Source: Ectothiorhodospira shaposhnikovii (GTDB taxonomy: Bacteria > Pseudomonadota > Gammaproteobacteria > Ectothiorhodospirales > Ectothiorhodospiraceae). Taken from it: a stretch of DNA of 64,000 nucleotides. How positions within the stretch are numbered: the first letter of the stretch is position 1; the number at the start of each line of letters is the position of its first letter. The notes below the pieces were generated by a model. The model searched no databases, was not told the origin of the DNA, and saw only the letters and a list, made by a program, of their open reading frames with translations. The DNA is taken from positions 45,981 to 109,980 of the forward strand of contig NZ_NRSM01000012.1 of the NCBI RefSeq assembly GCF_016584105.1, read 5' to 3'. The position numbers and the translations under genes were made by a program. Shown one piece after another: positions 1 to 9,063 of the stretch.

Positions 1-260
1 TCCACCCGTTCATTCAAGGCCAGCCGGCCGTCCTGCAGCTCCTTGAAGACGATATAGGCGGTCATGATTTTGGTGAGACTGGCGGGTTCCACCCGCTCAT
101 TGGACGCACGCTCAGCAAGCACCATGCCACTGACCGCATCCAGCACCACGTAGTTGCGGGCAGTCAGATCCGAGGGAGGGGAAACACGCAGGTTGGCGGC
201 GGCCAGTCCGGGCAACAGGAGGGCAAGCAACAGAACGCTGACGACGATTCTTGGCATCAT
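1..260 (-). CDS. dacA: D-alanyl-D-alanine carboxypeptidase (PBP5/6 type), 5' part only
   Basis: Only the first 86 residues are visible; the gene runs off the left edge of the window. The N-terminus is a signal peptide (hydrophobic residues 5-22) and the serine-peptidase S11 active-site motif SxxK is present as SLTK with Ser61 and Lys64. Family members trim the terminal D-Ala from peptidoglycan pentapeptides in the periplasm and are tethered by a C-terminal amphipathic helix, which is not visible here. Two consecutive ATG codons (260 and 257) are possible starts. It follows rlpA, mltB, rodA and mrdA on the same strand, the usual elongasome cluster order. Confidence 0.9.
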   Translation of the reverse strand, partial: MMPRIVVSVLLLALLLPGLAAANLRVSPPSDLTARNYVVLDAVSGMVLAERASNERVEPASLTKIMTAYIVFKELQDGRLALNERV

Positions 261-347
261 GGCATCTTCAGGGGCTGTAAAACCGACGGATTTGATCTTC
301 GTACGGAAAAGGGTAACACACCAGGGACACCCCGGATGCAAAGGGGT

Positions 348-1214
348 TCAATCGGAGACGACCCGATAGTCGCCAAGCCCCATGGATTGAAGGATCCGGA
401 CCGTATCCCGCTTGCTGCGTACATCCGTAAGGGGGCCGATGCGCACCCGGTAAAGGGTGGTGTCGGCCTGGCGAGTCTCCAGGACGGCCACCTGCTCCAA
501 CCGGGCATGCAGGCGATCGCGCAACTGCTCCGCATTCACGCGGCTGGAAAAGGCGCCCACCTGCAGAAACACGGGCCCGGCCAGGCCGGATTCGGACGGC
601 CCGGCGGGTGATGTCGGCTCCACCCACCCTGCCTGGATGACATCCGGCCCGGACTGTCCGGGAATCAGGGCCTTGACCTCCACCCGCGCCGTGCCCCGAT
701 CCAGCATGCCGATGCGATGGGCCGCCGCATAGGAAAGGTCGATGATGCGATTGTCCACGAACGGGCCCCGGTCATTCACCCGTACCACCACGCTGCGGCC
801 GTTTTCCAGGTTGGTTACCCGCACATAGGTGGGCAGGGGCAATGATGTATGGGCCGCCGTCATGGCGAACATGTCGTAGGGCTCGCCACTGGAGGTGCGC
901 CGGCCATGGAACTTGGTCCCGTACCAGGAGGCCACGCCGCGCTCACGATACCCCTCCGCGCTGCTCAGGGTGGTGTAGCGCCGTCCGAACACCACATAGG
1001 ACTCCGGATTGCCGTAACGGCTCGGGGGCTCGGCCCGGGGCACCGGCTCGGGAATCCGGGAAAGGTCGGGGATCTGGCCGGGATGGGGGGCACCATCCCG
1101 ATCTTCAGGTATGTAGCCGGAAACAGGAGCTGGACCACGGCTGCCGCTGCAGGCAGCCAGGATCAACGACAGCAGGAGAAGCGGCAGGAGACGCATGGCG
1201 TCGTGCCGGATCAC
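348..1214 (-). CDS. rlpA: Septal-ring lytic transglycosylase RlpA, SPOR-domain lipoprotein
   Basis: A 288-residue lipoprotein with lipobox LAAC (Cys22), a proline-rich linker, a double-psi beta-barrel domain at about 92-185 (motifs ASWYGTKFHGRRTSSGEPYD and VNDRGPF) and a C-terminal SPOR domain from about residue 212. RlpA cleaves denuded glycan strands and is brought to the septum by its SPOR domain. The GTG at 1214 overlaps the mltB stop as GTGA and has a GGTGGGA ribosome site six bases upstream. An in-frame ATG at 1196 would give a shorter signal peptide and is an acceptable alternative. It is translationally coupled to mltB and lies in the rodA-mrdA operon. Confidence 0.93.
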   Translation of the reverse strand: MIRHDAMRLLPLLLLSLILAACSGSRGPAPVSGYIPEDRDGAPHPGQIPDLSRIPEPVPRAEPPSRYGNPESYVVFGRRYTTLSSAEGYRERGVASWYGTKFHGRRTSSGEPYDMFAMTAAHTSLPLPTYVRVTNLENGRSVVVRVNDRGPFVDNRIIDLSYAAAHRIGMLDRGTARVEVKALIPGQSGPDVIQAGWVEPTSPAGPSESGLAGPVFLQVGAFSSRVNAEQLRDRLHARLEQVAVLETRQADTTLYRVRIGPLTDVRSKRDTVRILQSMGLGDYRVVSD

Positions 1215-2278
1215 CGCATCCCACCATCCGCCAGGGCCTGTTCCCGGGCCTTGCGGATCTCCCGGGCCAGCTCATACACCGCCATGGCATAGAGGGGGCT
1301 GCGGTTGTAGCGGGTGATGACGTAGAAATTCCCGTAACCCAGCCAGACCTGGGTCCCCTCCTCCGCCTGCAGTTCGATCACCGAAAAGCGGGCATCCGGC
1401 GCCACACGCCCTTCCGGCACGATGCCATGACGGGCCAGTTCATCGAGACCATACCGGGCCTGGTAACCGCCCCCGACCAGGGACTTGTAGGCATCCCCCT
1501 CCACCCGGGCCCGCACCACCACGGGCTCCCCCATGGCCCAGTGATGGCGGCGGAAGTAATTGGCCACGCTGCCGATGGCATCGGGCCAGGAATTGAGCAG
1601 ATCGCGGCGACCGTCGCCGCTGAAGTCCACGGCATACTCACGATAACTGGAAGAGATGAACTGCCCCCGGCCCATGGCCCCCGCATAGGAACCCAGCGTA
1701 CCGCGCAGGTCCAGCCTTTCCTCCCGCACCAGATGAAGGTAGTGGCGTAGTTCGGAGCGGAAGAAATTCGCCCGGGGCGGGTAGTCAAAACCCAGGGTCA
1801 CCAGGGCATCCAGCACCGGGAAGGTACCTTGATGGCGTCCGTAGAAGGTTTCCACGCCGATGATGGCGACAATGATCTCCGCATTGACCTGGAAGGCCTC
1901 CTGGGCACGCAGGATGGTCGCCTCGTGTTCCTGCCAGAACCGCTCTCCGGCGCGGATCCGCTGCTCGGTGAGGAAGATCGGGCGGTAATCCTTCCAGGGC
2001 CGGGCCTCCGCCGGGGTGGAAATCAGATCCAGGACCCGCTGCTGCGGCGTGGCTTCGGCAAACAGGCGCTCCAGTTCTAGGGCATCGAAACCATCTTCCG
2101 CGGCCAGGGTGCGGATGAACTCCCGGACGTCATCACGCTCAAGGTAAGGCGGATCGCCGGCCACCAGACCGAGCGGGTTGGCCCCGGCCTGGCCGCAGAT
2201 ACCCAGCAGCAACCCTATCAACAGCAGGAAGGATATGCGACGGTGGAAAGGCACTGAAGAAGCGCTCAGGGAAGTCAT
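1211..2278 (-). CDS. mltB: Membrane-bound lytic murein transglycosylase B
   Basis: A 355-residue SLT-type family 3 transglycosylase. The catalytic glutamate is Glu143 in GVETFYGR, and later family motifs include GSYAGAMGRGQFISSSYR. These enzymes cut the MurNAc-GlcNAc bond with formation of the 1,6-anhydro end. The N-terminus has a hydrophobic signal (about 16-32); a cysteine sits at 28 but the preceding residues do not form a canonical lipobox, so it may be secreted and not lipidated. The start overlaps the rodA stop by one base and the stop overlaps rlpA, indicating one operon for peptidoglycan growth. Confidence 0.93.
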   Translation of the reverse strand: MTSLSASSVPFHRRISFLLLIGLLLGICGQAGANPLGLVAGDPPYLERDDVREFIRTLAAEDGFDALELERLFAEATPQQRVLDLISTPAEARPWKDYRPIFLTEQRIRAGERFWQEHEATILRAQEAFQVNAEIIVAIIGVETFYGRHQGTFPVLDALVTLGFDYPPRANFFRSELRHYLHLVREERLDLRGTLGSYAGAMGRGQFISSSYREYAVDFSGDGRRDLLNSWPDAIGSVANYFRRHHWAMGEPVVVRARVEGDAYKSLVGGGYQARYGLDELARHGIVPEGRVAPDARFSVIELQAEEGTQVWLGYGNFYVITRYNRSPLYAMAVYELAREIRKAREQALADGGMR

Positions 2279-3393
2279 CAGGCAAGTAGTCTGCGATGGG
2301 AGTTGATGGACATGAGAATACCGAAAGCCGCCATCAGGGTCACCATGGACGTACCGCCGTAACTGAACAGGGGCAAGGGCACCCCAACCACCGGCAACAA
2401 TCCCGACACCATGCCCATATTGACGAACACATAGACGAAAAAGGTGAAGCTCAGACTGCCGGCCAGCAGGCGCGAGTAGGTATCCTGGGCCCGCAGGGCA
2501 ATGGTCAGCCCACGCAGGATCACCAACAGGTAAAGGGACAGCAGCAACAGTACGCCCATCAGTCCGAACTCCTCGGCATAGACGGCAAAGATGAAGTCGG
2601 TGGAACGCTCCGGCAGGAACTCAAGCTGGGACTGGGTACCGTTGAGCCAGCCCTTGCCGTAGAGTCCGCCGGAACCGATGGCGATCTTGGACTGGATGAT
2701 GTGGTAACCGGCCCCGAGGGGATCGCTCTCCGGGTTCAGCAACGTGAGCACCCGCCGTCGCTGATAATCCTGCATGAAATGCCACAATACCGGCGCCGCC
2801 ACCAGGGCCAGGGCGCCCAGTCCCATGAGGATGCGCCAACGCACCCCGGCCAGAAAAATGATCACCAGACCGGAACCCGCCACCAGCAACGCGGTGCCCA
2901 GATCCGGCTGCTTGGCGATGAGCACTGCCGGCACCATGACCAGCAGACCGGCCGCCACCACTTCCAGAAAGCGGGGCGGCAGGGGACGGTCGGCAAAATA
3001 CCAGGCCACCGTCATGGGCACGGCGATCTTCATGAATTCGGAGGGCTGGAAACGCACCACGCCCAGATCCAGCCACCGTTGCGCCCCCTTGCCCACCTCA
3101 CCGAAGAGCATCACGCCCAGCAACAGCAGGATCCCGGCGGCATACACCCACGGCGACCATTGACGCAGGTGATGCGCCGGGATCTGGGCCATCACCATCA
3201 ATATGGTGAAGGCAATGCCCACCCGCACCCCCTGGCGATACAGGGTATCCAGATTTTCCCCACTGGCGCTGTAGAGGACCACAAAGCCCATCGCCAGCAA
3301 CAACGCCACCCCACCCAACAACAAGAGGTCCAGATGCAGGGCACGGACAATGGCGCGCCCCAACCCGTGCTCTTCCGCGGTGCCGTTCAGCAT
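2278..3393 (-). CDS. rodA: Rod-shape SEDS peptidoglycan glycosyltransferase RodA
   Basis: A 371-residue polytopic membrane protein (about ten helices) of the SEDS family. Family hallmarks are visible: KQPDLGTALL in the middle, the ERSTDFIF segment carrying the conserved Asp, and the C-terminal GVPLPLFSYGGTSM motif. RodA polymerises lipid II in the elongasome as partner of PBP2, which is encoded immediately upstream with a one-base overlap. The length is normal for the family. The long open frame on the opposite strand is a composition effect. Confidence 0.96.
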   Translation of the reverse strand: MLNGTAEEHGLGRAIVRALHLDLLLLGGVALLLAMGFVVLYSASGENLDTLYRQGVRVGIAFTILMVMAQIPAHHLRQWSPWVYAAGILLLLGVMLFGEVGKGAQRWLDLGVVRFQPSEFMKIAVPMTVAWYFADRPLPPRFLEVVAAGLLVMVPAVLIAKQPDLGTALLVAGSGLVIIFLAGVRWRILMGLGALALVAAPVLWHFMQDYQRRRVLTLLNPESDPLGAGYHIIQSKIAIGSGGLYGKGWLNGTQSQLEFLPERSTDFIFAVYAEEFGLMGVLLLLSLYLLVILRGLTIALRAQDTYSRLLAGSLSFTFFVYVFVNMGMVSGLLPVVGVPLPLFSYGGTSMVTLMAAFGILMSINSHRRLLA

Positions 3394-5246
3394 CAGGGGG
3401 TTATCTCCAGCATGAAATAGTCCATCACCTTGCGGGCCACCGGCGCCGCCACCCGACCGCCGCTGCCGCCATTCTCCACCAGCACCGCCACCGCAATCCG
3501 GGGATCATCCGCCGGGGCAAAGCCGATGAACAAGGCATGATCCCTCAGATGTTTGGCCACCGATGCCTCGTCATATTCCTCGTCATCCGCCAACCCGAAC
3601 ACCTGTGACGTCCCGGTCTTGCCGGCAATGCGGTAGAGGGCATCCCGTCCCGCGGACTGGTACGCCGTACCGTTGGGTCGGTGCATGACGTGCTCCATCG
3701 GAATCAGGACCTGGTCCCAATGCTCCGAACGGGACACCTGTACCGGCGGCGGGAATTCCGGTTCGGCCACATGCAGCTCCTCGCCGTCCTCGCCCAGCAC
3801 ACCGCGCAACAGATGGGGACGTACCCGCTGCCCCCGCATGGCCAGGGTACTGCTGATGGAAGCCAGCTGCATGGGTGTGGCCAGCATGTAACCTTGACCG
3901 ATGGAGGTGATCAGGGTCTCGCCCGGGAACCAGGGCATGCCATGGGCACCTCGCTTCCATTCCCGGCTGGGCAACAGACCTCGGCGTTCTCCCGTACTGT
4001 CGATACCCGTGGCCTCCCCCACCCCGAAACGCCCCAGAAACTCCGACATGCGATCGATCCCCAGCCGGTAGGACATGTCGTAGAAATACACGTCGGATGA
4101 CTGGGTGATGGCCTTGTCCAGGTCCACCCAGCCATGACCGTGCCGGCGCCAGTCCCGATAGCGCCGAGTGTCGTTGGGCAGGGTGTAATAGCCGGCGGCG
4201 AACATCATGCGATCCGCCCGGATCACCCCATGCTCAAGCCCCGCCAGACCCACCAGCATCTTCAGGGTGGAACCGGGCGGGTACTGGCCGGAGAGGGCAC
4301 GGTTGAACAGGGGCTGGCGCCGGTTATTGCGCAAATCCTGGAAAGTGCGGACCGGAATCCCGTGCACGAACAGATTCGGATCGAAGGTAGGCATGCTGAC
4401 CATGGCCAGAACCTCACCGTTGCGGGGGTCCATGGCGACGATGGCGCCGGCCATGCCGTCCAGGGCCTCCTGGGCCACAGCCTGCAGACGCACATCCAGG
4501 CTCAGCACCAGGTCACGCCCCGGCACAGGTGGCTCCCGCTCCAGTACCCGAAGAATTCGACCCTGGGCATTCACCTCCACCTTCTGATGCCCTACCTGAC
4601 CATGCAGTTGATCCTCGTAATAGCGTTCCACTCCCAGCTTGCCGATATGGGTGGTGCCGGCGTAGCGACGGGAATCGATGCGCGCCAGTTCCCGTTCGTC
4701 GATGCGCCCCACATAGCCGATGACATGGGCCAGGGCCTCGCCATGGGGGTAGTGGCGCGCCACCCGGGCCTGCACATCCACCCCGGGGAACAGGTGCCGG
4801 TTGACGGCAAAATTGGCCAGTTCCTCATCGGTGAGATTGAGCTTGAGCGGTACCGCCTGGAAGGGGCGCTTGCCCCGCAGGGAGCGACGAAAACGGTCGA
4901 TTTCGGAGGCATCCAGATCCAGCAGCGTCGACAGGCGGTCAAGGGTATCCTGCAGGTTGTCCACCTGCTCCAGAATCACCTCCAGCTGATAGGCCGGTCG
5001 GTTCTCCGCCAGCAATACCCCGTTACGGTCATAAATCAGCCCCCTGGGAGGAGGCAGGGCCTCCAGCCGCACCCGATTGTTCTGGGACAGGGTGGAAAAA
5101 TGGGAATGGTTGACCACCTGCAACTGTGTCAGCCGCACCCCGACAAGACCGAACAGCAGAACGATGATGACGCCCAGGGTGATGATCCGGGCCAGGAACA
5201 GGCGCTGCTCTTGATGTTGATTCTTGATGGGTTGACGCGACGACAT
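3393..5246 (-). CDS. mrdA: Peptidoglycan D,D-transpeptidase PBP2
   Basis: A 617-residue class B penicillin-binding protein. There is one transmembrane helix at about 18-40, a PBP dimer domain at about 60-235, and a transpeptidase domain with all three active-site motifs: STLK (Ser326/Lys329), SSD (383-385) and KTG (543-545). It cross-links new peptidoglycan during lateral wall growth together with RodA. In many gammaproteobacteria rsfS and rlmH precede mrdA; here the neighbour is ppa, about 115 bases away, with a hairpin between them, so mrdA probably has its own promoter in 5247-5330. Confidence 0.96.
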   Translation of the reverse strand: MSSRQPIKNQHQEQRLFLARIITLGVIIVLLFGLVGVRLTQLQVVNHSHFSTLSQNNRVRLEALPPPRGLIYDRNGVLLAENRPAYQLEVILEQVDNLQDTLDRLSTLLDLDASEIDRFRRSLRGKRPFQAVPLKLNLTDEELANFAVNRHLFPGVDVQARVARHYPHGEALAHVIGYVGRIDERELARIDSRRYAGTTHIGKLGVERYYEDQLHGQVGHQKVEVNAQGRILRVLEREPPVPGRDLVLSLDVRLQAVAQEALDGMAGAIVAMDPRNGEVLAMVSMPTFDPNLFVHGIPVRTFQDLRNNRRQPLFNRALSGQYPPGSTLKMLVGLAGLEHGVIRADRMMFAAGYYTLPNDTRRYRDWRRHGHGWVDLDKAITQSSDVYFYDMSYRLGIDRMSEFLGRFGVGEATGIDSTGERRGLLPSREWKRGAHGMPWFPGETLITSIGQGYMLATPMQLASISSTLAMRGQRVRPHLLRGVLGEDGEELHVAEPEFPPPVQVSRSEHWDQVLIPMEHVMHRPNGTAYQSAGRDALYRIAGKTGTSQVFGLADDEEYDEASVAKHLRDHALFIGFAPADDPRIAVAVLVENGGSGGRVAAPVARKVMDYFMLEITP

Positions 5247-5327
5247 GCCCTTGATCCGGAAGACTCATGGCCACACGGGCAGGAGGGGGTTGCGGGGGGC
5301 CGGCGTGCCTGAAACTGCGGGTAAAGA

Positions 5328-5354
5328 GTTGGGGAGACCATCTGACTCCCCAAC
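5328..5354 (-). terminator. Hairpin downstream of ppa, possible terminator
   Basis: A perfect 9-bp stem GTTGGGGAG/CTCCCCAAC with a 9-base loop lies directly after the ppa stop codon. The minus-strand tail is only weakly T-rich (TCTTTAC), so it may be a weak or non-canonical terminator separating ppa from mrdA. Confidence 0.5.
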
Positions 5355-5361
5355 GCCATGA

Positions 5362-5895
5362 TCAGGCCTGGGCCTGATAACGCTTCACGGAATTCTCGAT
5401 CTCCGCCCTGGCCTCGTCAACGCCGACCCAGCCTTCGACCTTCACCCACTTGCCGGGTTCCAGTTCCTTGTAATGCTCGAAGAAGTGCTTGATCTGGTCC
5501 AGCAGCAACGCAGGGACATCACCAGGACCCTGGATGTGGTCATATTCCCGGGACAGCTTGGACACGGGCACCGCCAGCAGCTTGGCATCCTCGCCCGCCT
5601 CGTCGGTCATCTTCAGCATGCCCACGGGACGGCAACGGATCACGCTGCCGCTGACCACCGGGAAGGGAGTCATGACCAGCACATCCACCGGATCCCCGTC
5701 ATCGGACAGGGTGTGGGGCACGAAACCGTAGTTGCAGGGGTAAAACATGGGGCTGGCCATGAAGCGATCCACCAGCAGGGCACCGCTGTCCTTGTCCACC
5801 TCGTACTTGACCGGCGAGGCGTAAGCAGGAATCTCGATGATCACGTTGATGTCATTGGGCAGGTCTTTGCCTGCGGAGATCTTGTCGATGTTCAT
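5362..5895 (-). CDS. ppa: Inorganic pyrophosphatase, family I
   Basis: A 177-residue cytoplasmic soluble pyrophosphatase. The family I metal-binding signature DxDPxD is present as Asp66-Gly-Asp68-Pro-Val-Asp71, and the length matches the Escherichia coli enzyme (about 176). It hydrolyses pyrophosphate to phosphate and pulls biosynthetic reactions forward. The gene stands alone, divergent from adk. A clean TATAAT hexamer lies upstream on the same strand. Confidence 0.97.
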   Translation of the reverse strand: MNIDKISAGKDLPNDINVIIEIPAYASPVKYEVDKDSGALLVDRFMASPMFYPCNYGFVPHTLSDDGDPVDVLVMTPFPVVSGSVIRCRPVGMLKMTDEAGEDAKLLAVPVSKLSREYDHIQGPGDVPALLLDQIKHFFEHYKELEPGKWVKVEGWVGVDEARAEIENSVKRYQAQA

Positions 5896-5933
5896 TGGAT
5901 CAGGCCCAAGGGAGTTGTGAATCAGGAGGCGGC

Positions 5934-5939
5934 ATTATA
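5934..5939 (-). promoter_or_regulatory. Candidate -10 element of the ppa promoter
   Basis: An exact TATAAT on the minus strand, about 40 bases upstream of the ppa ATG. The corresponding -35 position reads CTTTTC, a poor match, so the assignment rests mainly on the -10 and its position. Confidence 0.45.
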
Positions 5940-6072
5940 ACGGCAACCCGGCCGGCGAAAAGACATCTCGCGCGGGGGGTGCTTGCGTGCCGCACACTTG
6001 AGCAGGTATAAGTTTCCGCCTAATGTCTTTATAACCCATGCAATACACGCCTATATCTAAAGAGGAAATGCC

Positions 6073-6726
6073 ATGCGTATCGTGCTTCTGGGCGCACCGG
6101 GATCCGGCAAGGGAACCCAGTCCAAGCTGATCATGGAGCGTTACAAGGTGCCTCAGATCTCCACCGGGGATCTCCTGCGCGCTGCCGTTTCCGCCGGAAC
6201 GCCCCTGGGCCAGCAGGCCAAGGCCGCCATGGACGCAGGCCAGCTGGTGACCGATGATATCGTCCTGGGCATGATCCGTGAACGTCTGGCGATGCCGGAT
6301 ACCCAGCAGGGGTATATCCTGGACGGCTTCCCCCGCAACCTGGCCCAGGCCGGGGCCCTGGATGACCTGCTCAAGGAACTGGGCAAACCGCTGGACGTGG
6401 CCCTGCTCATCGACGTGGACTTCGACAACCTGATGCAGCGCCTCACCGGCCGCCAGACCTGCGGCTCCTGCGGCGCCGTGTTCAACCGCCACACCAACCC
6501 CTCCCGGAAAGAAGGCGTGTGCGATGTCTGCGGTGGTGAACTCACCCACCGTGCGGACGACAACGAGGAAACCATCGGCAAGCGCCTCAAGGTCTACGAA
6601 GACCAGACCCGTCCCCTGGTGCAGTATTACAGTGAACGCAGCCTGCTGCAGACGGTGAAGGGTGAGGGTGAGATCGAGTCCATCTACAAGGCAGTCTCCG
6701 CGGTGCTTGAGTCCACGCGTCAGTAA
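6073..6726 (+). CDS. adk: Adenylate kinase with zinc-type LID domain
   Basis: A 217-residue long-form adenylate kinase converting ATP and AMP to two ADP. The P-loop GAPGSGKGT is at 7-15, the NMP-binding helix region at 30-60, and the LID domain carries four cysteines, Cys130, Cys133, Cys150 and Cys153, in two CxxC pairs. This predicts a structural zinc, unlike the E. coli enzyme, which lacks this cysteine set. The ATG is preceded by AGAGGAAA at good spacing. It is monocistronic, with a strong hairpin after the stop. Confidence 0.97.
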   Translation: MRIVLLGAPGSGKGTQSKLIMERYKVPQISTGDLLRAAVSAGTPLGQQAKAAMDAGQLVTDDIVLGMIRERLAMPDTQQGYILDGFPRNLAQAGALDDLLKELGKPLDVALLIDVDFDNLMQRLTGRQTCGSCGAVFNRHTNPSRKEGVCDVCGGELTHRADDNEETIGKRLKVYEDQTRPLVQYYSERSLLQTVKGEGEIESIYKAVSAVLESTRQ

Positions 6727-6736
6727 GTTCCCCATT

Positions 6737-6769
6737 CGGCCCCTGGACATTGCGCATGTCCCGGGGCCG
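6737..6769 (+). terminator. Strong hairpin after adk, probable terminator
   Basis: The arms 6737-6750 and 6756-6769 pair over 14 positions with one mismatch, around a five-base loop TGCGC. The following bases (CCCTCACTCTT) have no long T-run, so it is hairpin-strong but tail-weak. Confidence 0.6.
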
Positions 6770-6876
6770 CCCTCACTCTTGATGCCTATCCTCATCATTC
6801 ACATGGTTTCCGGTCCGATTCACCCAGGCATCTCGCCACGGGGAGCATCCAGTTTGGGTGCGGCGCATATCCGCCC

Positions 6877-9063
6877 ATGAATCCTCGCAACGCCCTGCAC
6901 CAGTGCCTTCTGATCATCTGCTGCGTCACCACGGCCCAAGCCGGCGACCTTTCCCTGTGCCGCTACCAGCCGCAGTCGCTGGACTACCCGTTCCCCCGGG
7001 ACAGTCAGGCCCGCTTCTTTGCCGACCAGGCCTTCATCGATCGGGAGGGGGCGTCCCGTCTTGAGGGCAGTGTCGAACTCTATGACCAGGGCCGTATCCT
7101 GCAGGCGGATCGCATCATTTATGAAGAAGCGCGGTCCTTCCTGGAAACCGAGGGCAATGTCCGCTTCCAGACCGACACGGGGCTGTTTCTGGAGAGTCCC
7201 AGGGGGTTTCTGCATCTGGATTCGGAAACCGGCCGTTTCGAAAACGCCCGCTATCGCTATGATCCCCGTCGTGCCCGGGGTGAAGCCAGGGCATTGGAGC
7301 CCCGTGGCCATGAGAGGCTGTATCTGGAGGGAGCCACCTACACCACCTGCGACCCAGGCCATGATCACTGGCTGCTCAGTGCAAGCCATGTCCAGCTGAA
7401 TCAGGAAAGCGGCCAGGGCAGCGCCCGGAATGTACTGCTGCGGTTCCAGGGCGTGCCCCTGCTCTATACACCCTGGATCACCTTTCCCATCGACGACCGC
7501 CGGAAATCCGGCCTGCTGCCCCCCAGTTTCGGCACCTCGGACAATACCGGCGTCGATCTGACGATCCCGTTCTATCTGAATCTGGCCCCCCACCGGGATG
7601 CCACCCTGGGATTGAGGCTCATGGATACCCGGGGCGCCATGCTGATGTCGGAATTTCGCTATCTGAACCCCAGCAACCGGGGTCGGCTCCATCTGGATCA
7701 CCTCCCCAACGACACGAGTTACGGCGATGACCGGACCCTGGTGGCCTGGGACCATGAATGGCGCATCAGCCCCCGGCTGCACTTTAACGTGTCAGGCAGC
7801 GACGTCTCCGACCCGCGGTATTTTCGTGACCTGGGTGACTCCCTGGACGATACCAGCATCACCCACCTGGAACGACGGGCCGATCTTGTATACAGACAAT
7901 CCACCTGGAGTCTGCTGGGAAGGGTCCAGGACTTCCAGACGGTTGACGAGACACTGTCAAGCACCAGCCGCCCCTACAAGCGACTCCCCCAGCTGCTATA
8001 CCAGGGCCGATGGCCTCTGCAGGCCGGGGGCGTCAACTACGGCATGCGCGCCGAATGGGTCGCTTTCGAGCGGGATGGCACGGTGACCGCCCGTCGCACC
8101 GACCTGCTGTCCGAAGTGAGCAAACCTTTCATGGGAACAGCCTGGTTCCTGACCCCCACCCTGAAATACCGGTTCACTCACTACGATCTTGAAGACCAGG
8201 CTGCGGGGGTTCCCGGCTCACTCAGCCGCGAGGTCCCCATCATGAGCCTTGACAGCGGGCTGTTTCTGGACCGCCCCCTAAAGGGCGGCAATATCCAGAC
8301 CCTGGAGCCCCGCCTTTACTATCTCTATACGCCCTATCGAGATCAGGACGACATTCCCCTGTTCGATACCGCGATGTTCGACTTCAGCTTCGACCAGATG
8401 TTCAGGGACCACCGTTTCAGCGGCCCGGACCGGATCGCGGATGCAAACCAGGTCACCGTGGCCCTCACCACCCGAGTCATCAGCAGCGACACCGGATCGG
8501 AGTTCATGCGCGCCAGTCTTGGGCAAATCCAGTACTTTGATGACAGACGGGTTCAGTTGCGAGGTCAAGGTACAGCAACGGAAAGCCAAGGCAGTTCCTC
8601 CCTGGTCGGCGAGCTGGGCGCCCGCCTCGGTGATCGCTGGACAGCCCGTGCCGGCGCCCAGTGGGATCCGCGCAGGGAACAAATTGAACGTTCCTCCACT
8701 CACCTTCAATACCGGGTAGATGGTCGTCGTGTGATCAACCTGGGGCACCGCTACCGGGAGGAACTGCTGGAGCAGGTGGACCTTTCCTTTGCCTGGCCAC
8801 TGTCCCGGCACTGGGATGCGGTGGGACGCTGGGCCTACAGTCTGGAGGATGACCGCGACCTGGAAGTCCTGGCGGGCCTGGAATACAAGAGTTGCTGCTG
8901 GGCCTTCCGCATCGTTTCCCGCCGGTTCCTCAACGACGGCGCCACGGGAGAGTACAATGACGGAATCTATTTTCAACTTATCCTCAAGGGACTCGGCAGC
9001 CTGGGCACCGGCCTGGGTGATCTGCTGAGCGAGGGCGTGCTGGGTTATGAAACTGATTACTAG
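6877..9063 (+). CDS. lptD: LPS-assembly outer membrane protein LptD
   Basis: A 728-residue protein with a signal peptide (about 1-22), an N-terminal OstA-like periplasmic jellyroll (about 45-150) and a C-terminal LptD beta-barrel domain (about 290-700). The conserved adjacent cysteine pair near the end is present in YKSCCWAFR, with partner cysteines near 28 and 158, as expected for the inter-domain disulfides that activate LptD. With LptE it inserts lipopolysaccharide into the outer leaflet. The 3' end overlaps surA by 17 bases, fitting the conserved lptD-surA-pdxA-rsmA order. Confidence 0.95.
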   Translation: MNPRNALHQCLLIICCVTTAQAGDLSLCRYQPQSLDYPFPRDSQARFFADQAFIDREGASRLEGSVELYDQGRILQADRIIYEEARSFLETEGNVRFQTDTGLFLESPRGFLHLDSETGRFENARYRYDPRRARGEARALEPRGHERLYLEGATYTTCDPGHDHWLLSASHVQLNQESGQGSARNVLLRFQGVPLLYTPWITFPIDDRRKSGLLPPSFGTSDNTGVDLTIPFYLNLAPHRDATLGLRLMDTRGAMLMSEFRYLNPSNRGRLHLDHLPNDTSYGDDRTLVAWDHEWRISPRLHFNVSGSDVSDPRYFRDLGDSLDDTSITHLERRADLVYRQSTWSLLGRVQDFQTVDETLSSTSRPYKRLPQLLYQGRWPLQAGGVNYGMRAEWVAFERDGTVTARRTDLLSEVSKPFMGTAWFLTPTLKYRFTHYDLEDQAAGVPGSLSREVPIMSLDSGLFLDRPLKGGNIQTLEPRLYYLYTPYRDQDDIPLFDTAMFDFSFDQMFRDHRFSGPDRIADANQVTVALTTRVISSDTGSEFMRASLGQIQYFDDRRVQLRGQGTATESQGSSSLVGELGARLGDRWTARAGAQWDPRREQIERSSTHLQYRVDGRRVINLGHRYREELLEQVDLSFAWPLSRHWDAVGRWAYSLEDDRDLEVLAGLEYKSCCWAFRIVSRRFLNDGATGEYNDGIYFQLILKGLGSLGTGLGDLLSEGVLGYETDY